Positions 61,534 through 64,000 of a stretch of 64,000 bases of DNA are shown piece after piece (the stretch's first letter is position 1; each line of letters starts with the position of its first letter). The translations under genes were made by a program, and so were the position numbers. Source of the stretch: Gulosibacter hominis (lineage in GTDB: Bacteria; Actinomycetota; Actinomycetes; Actinomycetales; Microbacteriaceae). The stretch is taken from assembly GCF_904842695.1 (NCBI RefSeq), contig NZ_CAJGWQ010000002.1, positions 124,001 to 188,000 on the forward strand, in the 5' to 3' direction. The notes beneath the pieces were generated by a model, which worked only from the letters and a program-made list of their open reading frames with translations, was not told the origin of the DNA and made no database searches.

Positions 61534-62439
61534 ATGAGTTCGTTAGCCACCGCCATCGATGCCTATTTGCGGGCCCTCGATCTTGAACGGGGTCGCTCGC
61601 CCCACACAATTCGAGCGATTGGTGGCGATCTGCGCCGGTTTGCAGATTTTGCGAACGGCCAGGGCGCATCCGACCTGGCTGATCTCAGCCTCGAGCTCTT
61701 TCGTGACTGGCTGTGGCACGAGTCTGAACAGGGCCATGCCGCCAGCACTCTGGCCCGTCGGTCATCGAGCGCGCGTGGGTTCACTGCCTGGTTGCGCACA
61801 AGCGGGCGCGGTGAGGATGTGGCGCGTCGACTTCGCTCACCCAAAATCGGTCGTTCGCTGCCGCGTATGGTGTCGGCCGACAATATGGATGCAATTTTTG
61901 CCGAGTTGCGAGCGCGTAGCGCCACGGGCGATCCGGTGGCGCTACGGGATGAAGCCATCGTCGAGCTGCTCTACGCCACGGGTATCCGAGTCAGCGAGTT
62001 ATGCGGCCTGAACCTCGACTCGGTTGATTTTGAACGCCGCACGGTTCGAGTCATCGGCAAGGGCGACCGCGAGCGGGTGGTGCCGTTTGGGCGCCCCTGC
62101 GCGGAGGCGCTGGCCGAGTGGTGCGCTCGCGGCCGCACCGAAATCGCCAATGACCGCTCTGGCGAGGCACTGTTTCTCGGTGCCAGGGGCGGCCGCCTGA
62201 ACCCGCGAACCGTGTATGAACTCAGTCGTCGTGAACTCGAGCACTCACCGGGGTCGGGGCCAGCCGGTGCGCACACGTTTCGGCACACCGCGGCGACGCA
62301 TCTGCTTGATGGCGGTGCCGATCTGCGCAGCGTGCAGGAATTGCTCGGTCACGCCAATCTCGGCACCACACAGATTTATACGCATGTGTCGAGTGAGCGG
62401 CTACGGGAGACCTACCGGCGGGCGCATCCTCGCGCCTAA
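61534..62439 (+). CDS. xerC: Tyrosine recombinase XerC
   Basis: The 301-residue site-specific recombinase resolves chromosome dimers at dif with XerD. It has an N-terminal SAM-like DNA-binding domain and a catalytic domain with Arg152 (ATGIRVSELCG), Lys in GKGDRERVVP, His247 and Arg250 (HTFRHTAATHLL), His in LGHANLGTTQIY, and the Tyr nucleophile of IYTHVSSERL. The ATG at 61534 is preferred to the upstream start at 61444, which adds only low-quality sequence. A place after dprA is usual for chromosomal xerC, so it is not read as a phage integrase. Confidence 0.92.
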   Translation: MSSLATAIDAYLRALDLERGRSPHTIRAIGGDLRRFADFANGQGASDLADLSLELFRDWLWHESEQGHAASTLARRSSSARGFTAWLRTSGRGEDVARRLRSPKIGRSLPRMVSADNMDAIFAELRARSATGDPVALRDEAIVELLYATGIRVSELCGLNLDSVDFERRTVRVIGKGDRERVVPFGRPCAEALAEWCARGRTEIANDRSGEALFLGARGGRLNPRTVYELSRRELEHSPGSGPAGAHTFRHTAATHLLDGGADLRSVQELLGHANLGTTQIYTHVSSERLRETYRRAHPRA

Positions 62440-62546
62440 GACACAGGTGCTGTGCGTGAGAGCGAACCGATCACCGTCGACTCGGGCCCCGCAACACTGT
62501 GCGCAAACCCGAGGCGACAGCGATCGGATGCGGTGAACCGCTGCCG

Positions 62547-64000
62547 CTACCAGCCGCTATCTGTGTCGGCGCCGGCGGCACGATTACGGGTGAGTGCATA
62601 ACCGCCCAGCGCAATCAGTGCGATCGCCAACCCCAGCGGCAGCATGATGCTGGATGAGTCGAAGCTCGCACCGGTTTCGGGAAGCTGCGATTGTGGGGCA
62701 TCAGCAGAGGGCTGCCCGGGCCGTTCCTCGGTGTGCCCCGACTGCGCACTCGTTTGTTGCGGCTCGGGTTGACCGGTGGGCGTCACCGCTGGCGAGGTCA
62801 AAATGGGCGCGGGATCGGAAGTGTGCGGCGCGGCCGGCTCGGTGGTTGCCGGTGGCTGCGGTGCCTCGGAAGAGCTGTCCGGTTCGGCAGACTCGGGAGC
62901 CCGGGTGCTTTCATCCGGCACGTTCTCATCCGGCACGCTTTCGCTCGGCGTGGATTCAGGCGTCGAAACCTCGGGCTCCGGTGGTGCAGTGGTTTCGGTT
63001 TCGGTCGCCGGCGGCTCTGGCACCGCGCTCGCATCACCATCGTCGCCGGTCGGTTCCGTCGTTGTTGGAGTCGGCGTTACTGTGGGCGTGGGCGTAGGGG
63101 TAGGGGTAGGGGTCGGCGTCAGAGTTGGCGTTGCTGTCGGTGCCGGCGCTGACTCCTCTTTCACCTCGATTCGCTGCTTCGGGAATCCATCCGCCGCAGC
63201 CACGATGAGCTGCGCATCATCGGTAACCAGCGGCCGCACATCCGGTGACCAATAACCGGGCGCGTACTGCAGCTGATAGCTGGCCGTCACTGTCCGCTCT
63301 CCCTGCGCCCGCGCGACGATTCCATTGTGCGTCCCGTCGGTCGTGCTCGTGTGTAGCGGCGTCGCGATAGTCGGCTCGGCCGCCAGCTGCTGCAGTGCCA
63401 CTGTTGTGGCGCTGGCAAAGCTGCGTTGCTGAACGCCGTCGGGGAACTCTGCCCCGACAAGTTCTACCCGCACCTCGGAGTGCCGGGGCGGCTGTGACAC
63501 GTGCAGCTGCAGCTCGCCATCGATACGGCGCAGCTGCACCGTTACCGAACCGGAGATTCGTGCCGCGCGCATTTTGCTGCCGTCTGTTTGTAGCTGTTTG
63601 AAGCGAGAACGCACCTGTTCCACCTCATTGGCGGGAATTGCGTTCATGAGCGCGCCAGTATCGGCGCCGTAATTCTTGAACACCCGCGGCTCAGCCAGGT
63701 GCCAGGCGTAAAGTGCGACTGCCGCGGTATCGCGTGGGTCGGTTGAAGCTCCGGTGGTTGCCACCGCCCAGTGCAGTCGGGCACGATCATCCTCGGTCAT
63801 ACCAGAGAGCGGCTCGGGCAGGGGCTCGTCGGCGCGTAACTCCCGCGTTTCTTTGCCCACGGGCGAAGGTTGGGAAAGTTGCACGCAGTAGGCATTTGCA
63901 TCCGCAAATTTCAGGGCTGCGGTGAGGCCGTAACCGGGGCCACGCTCGGCGGCCAGGGCCGGGTTCGCACCGAGCCACACAAATAGCGGAATAGCGAGCA
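62547..64000 (-). CDS. LPXTG-anchored surface protein (N-terminus cut by window edge)
   Basis: The frame stays open to the window end, where LAIPLFVWLGANPALAA forms the end of a signal peptide, so the first residues are missing. A domain of about 200 residues (from AYCVQLSQP, with AVALYAWHLAEP) loosely resembles thioester surface domains, but the Gln partner of the Cys is not evident. Next come a beta-rich part, a Thr/Pro repeat (TPTPTPTP), an acidic Pro/Ser/Thr stalk of about 130 residues, and LPETG with membrane helix and RNR tail. It is a sortase substrate that projects from the wall; binding partners are unknown. Confidence 0.8.
   Translation of the reverse strand, partial: LAIPLFVWLGANPALAAERGPGYGLTAALKFADANAYCVQLSQPSPVGKETRELRADEPLPEPLSGMTEDDRARLHWAVATTGASTDPRDTAAVALYAWHLAEPRVFKNYGADTGALMNAIPANEVEQVRSRFKQLQTDGSKMRAARISGSVTVQLRRIDGELQLHVSQPPRHSEVRVELVGAEFPDGVQQRSFASATTVALQQLAAEPTIATPLHTSTTDGTHNGIVARAQGERTVTASYQLQYAPGYWSPDVRPLVTDDAQLIVAAADGFPKQRIEVKEESAPAPTATPTLTPTPTPTPTPTPTVTPTPTTTEPTGDDGDASAVPEPPATETETTAPPEPEVSTPESTPSESVPDENVPDESTRAPESAEPDSSSEAPQPPATTEPAAPHTSDPAPILTSPAVTPTGQPEPQQTSAQSGHTEERPGQPSADAPQSQLPETGASFDSSSIMLPLGLAIALIALGGYALTRNRAAGADTDSGW

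Noticed and set aside
61534-62439. Tyrosine recombinase as sign of an integrated element
   Set aside because: Position after dprA and XerC-like length and motifs fit the housekeeping enzyme; no attachment site, phage gene or tRNA is nearby.
62440-62546. CTCGGG/CCCGAG pairing between xerC and the surface protein gene
   Set aside because: Six-base arms with a long loop are common by chance at this GC content.

Overview
The window is a 64 kb chromosomal stretch from a high-GC Gram-positive bacterium, most likely an actinobacterium of the family Microbacteriaceae. This rests on the gene order, on sortase and lipoprotein signals rather than outer-membrane features, on GTG and TTG starts, and on the very frequent GCATCC/GGATGC word. 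I see no rRNA, tRNA, insertion sequence, prophage or CRISPR array. Both window edges cut a gene (gpsA at the left, an LPXTG surface protein at the right).

The backbone is two conserved housekeeping clusters. The first is gpsA-ddl-DUF3515-thiL-rsmD-recG-coaD-DUF177-rpmF-rnc-mutM-smc-ftsY-ffh (1 to 45 kb). The second is rpsP-KH-rimM-trmD with rplS-lepB-rnhB-DUF2469 and yraN-comM-dprA-xerC (45 to 62.4 kb). They cover phospholipid and cell-wall precursors, thiamine, translation, protein targeting and secretion, chromosome segregation and DNA repair.

Accessory modules are set into this backbone. (a) 3.7-8.4 kb: a MoxR ATPase, DUF58 and transglutaminase operon. (b) 10.6-13.2 kb: an extracytoplasmic copper operon (CopC, PCu(A)C chaperone, Tat-exported Dyp peroxidase) behind a palindromic operator and an apparently leaderless promoter. 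(c) 16.9-17.7 kb: an orphan FetB-like permease. (d) 21.6-39.3 kb: a transition-metal island between smc and ftsY. It holds a DtxR/MntR regulator, a four-gene Mn/Zn ABC importer with DtxR-like boxes, a DUF3516 helicase, the anchored-repeat ABC transporter locus, a lytic transglycosylase, and a TerC protein under a yybP-ykoY manganese riboswitch. (e) 41.0-43.4 kb: an amino acid permease and a gamma-carbonic anhydrase. (f) 53.1-57.8 kb: an IclR, formimidoylglutamase-like, GltS and ThDP-enzyme module inserted between DUF2469 and yraN.

The most interesting part is 28.8-38.1 kb. Three surface proteins and one substrate-binding lipoprotein together carry five copies of one domain (the choice-of-anchor M or actinobacterial anchored-repeat type). 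They are co-encoded with an ATPase, a permease and a cell-wall lytic enzyme. All five copies keep a (G/V)HxD motif and an HxHxxW motif. In the substrate-binding protein the two halves of the domain are inserted in swapped order. A Fur/Zur-type palindrome lies at the promoter. I infer a wall-spanning metal (probably zinc) relay that feeds an ABC importer. The families are catalogued, but I know of no characterised function for the system.
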